From assembly GCA_947305245.1 (NCBI GenBank), contig CAMZDG010000027.1:1-40304 (forward strand): DNA of 40,304 bases, given 5' to 3'. The position numbers were made by a program, and so were the translations under genes. Below the pieces are notes generated by a model that was not told where the DNA came from, searched no databases, and saw only the letters and a list, made by a program, of their open reading frames with translations. Of this stretch, positions 39,672-40,304 are shown piece by piece; position 1 is the stretch's first letter, and the number at the start of each line of letters is the position of its first letter. This DNA is from an uncultured Lachnospiraceae bacterium (lineage in GTDB: Bacteria; Bacillota; Clostridia; Lachnospirales; Lachnospiraceae).

Positions 39672-40304
39672 TTACTTCACGGCTCCGATCAGGTCCGTGA
39701 GCTTCTCCACTTGGTACTGCTTCATATAGCTTTCGATCCCCTCAAGAATCTCAATGGTTGCATACGGATTGACGAAATTCATCGCGCCGACGCTGATCGC
39801 GCTGGCTCCCGCAAGGATAAATTCGATGGCATCCTCCGCCGTGGCAATGCCGCCCATGCCGAGGATGGGGAGCTTTACCGCCTGCGCCACCTGATAGACC
39901 ATGCGAACCGCGATGGGCTTGATGGCGGGACCGCTCATGCCGCCGGTCTTATTCGCGATCGCGAATTTCCGCTTATGAATGTCGATCTTCATTCCCGTGA
40001 TGGTGTTGATGAGAGAGAGCGCATCCGCGCCTGCCGCCTCCGCCGCCCTTGCCATCTCCGTAATGTCCGTCACGTTGGGCGAGAGCTTCATCATGATGGG
40101 CTGCTTTGCATGCTTTTTCAACTCGGAAGTGATATTATAAAGCGCATCCGCCTTCTGGCCAAAGGCGATGGCGCCTTCCTTGACGTTCGGGCAGGAGACG
40201 TTGATCTCCAGAAGCGCCACCGCCGGCTCCTCGCCAAGGCGCTCCACCACGTCCACGTAATCCTGCACGGACTTGCCGCACACGTTCACGATGATCTTTG
40301 TCTT
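39672..40304 (-). CDS. pyrD: Dihydroorotate dehydrogenase, class 1B, catalytic subunit (partial)
   Basis: The C-terminal 210 residues of PyrD; the gene continues beyond the right edge. EINVSCPNVKEG carries the catalytic cysteine that is typical of class 1 enzymes. MMKLSPNVTD, LINTITGMKIDI, GGMSGPAIKPIA and LPILGMGGIATAEDA form the FMN and substrate sites. The DVVERLGEE-type segment and NVKEG context fit the 1B form that works with the PyrK electron-transfer subunit, presumably encoded outside the window. It oxidises dihydroorotate to orotate in pyrimidine synthesis. The reading frame is open to the last base, so an apparent GTG at 40289 is not the start. Confidence 0.95.
   Translation of the reverse strand, partial: KTKIIVNVCGKSVQDYVDVVERLGEEPAVALLEINVSCPNVKEGAIAFGQKADALYNITSELKKHAKQPIMMKLSPNVTDITEMARAAEAAGADALSLINTITGMKIDIHKRKFAIANKTGGMSGPAIKPIAVRMVYQVAQAVKLPILGMGGIATAEDAIEFILAGASAISVGAMNFVNPYATIEILEGIESYMKQYQVEKLTDLIGAVK

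Overview
The window looks like chromosomal DNA of a spore-forming Firmicute, most likely Lachnospiraceae (Clostridia). Reasons: strong GGAGG-type ribosome sites, tightly packed operons, a SipL spore-morphogenesis gene, DUF5688 and DUF1934 proteins, a LytS/YesN-type sugar-sensing pair, and moderately GC-rich genes between AT-rich promoters. No transposon, phage, CRISPR, rRNA or tRNA was seen.

Layout. (1) 110-7407, minus strand: an eight-gene run reading DUF2442 protein, truncated adenylate-forming ligase, HAD phosphatase, CDP-alcohol phosphotransferase, MFS protein, LicA-like choline kinase, LicC-like cytidylyltransferase, BCCT transporter. Together these give choline uptake, phosphorylation, activation to CDP-choline and transfer to a lipid-type alcohol: a bacterial Kennedy-like route with extra unexplained enzymes. 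A MalT-like LuxR regulator (7729-10188) lies just upstream; the gap between holds phased direct repeats that could be its operator. (2) 10387-10506: a 39-residue membrane peptide with its own promoter, leader hairpin and terminator; then a serine hydrolase. (3) 11948-27500, minus strand apart from one gene: a pentose locus with a cytoplasmic GH51 arabinofuranosidase, a FucI-like isomerase, a DUF4867 protein, xylulokinase, a YtfQRT-YjfF-type sugar ABC transporter, and a three-component sensor (binding lipoprotein, LytS-type kinase, YesN-type regulator). The isomerase-DUF4867-kinase trio resembles the non-orthologous xylose isomerase cluster of Clostridium acetobutylicum. A plus-strand tocopherol-cyclase-like gene (17824-18930) interrupts the locus next to a cluster of DnaA boxes. 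(4) 27694-30063, plus strand: aroA and a carbamate kinase with an altered N-terminal motif. (5) 30065-40304: DUF5688 protein, NlpC/P60 hydrolase, trigger-factor-like lipoprotein, a conserved single-pass membrane protein, DUF1934, a membrane-anchored glutamate racemase fusion, a GntR/FCD regulator, ispE, sipL with a SigE-like promoter, and the 3' part of pyrD running off the window end.

How the parts work together. The pentose region is a complete sense-import-catabolise unit: arabino- or xylo-derived sugar is sensed outside, imported by the ABC system, isomerised and phosphorylated to xylulose 5-phosphate. The choline region is a complete import-activate-transfer unit. The most unusual points are the choline operon with its truncated ligase, the racemase fusion, the DnaA-box cluster, and several promoter/operator layouts that can be read directly from the sequence. 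All functions are inferred from recalled family motifs; no database search was possible.
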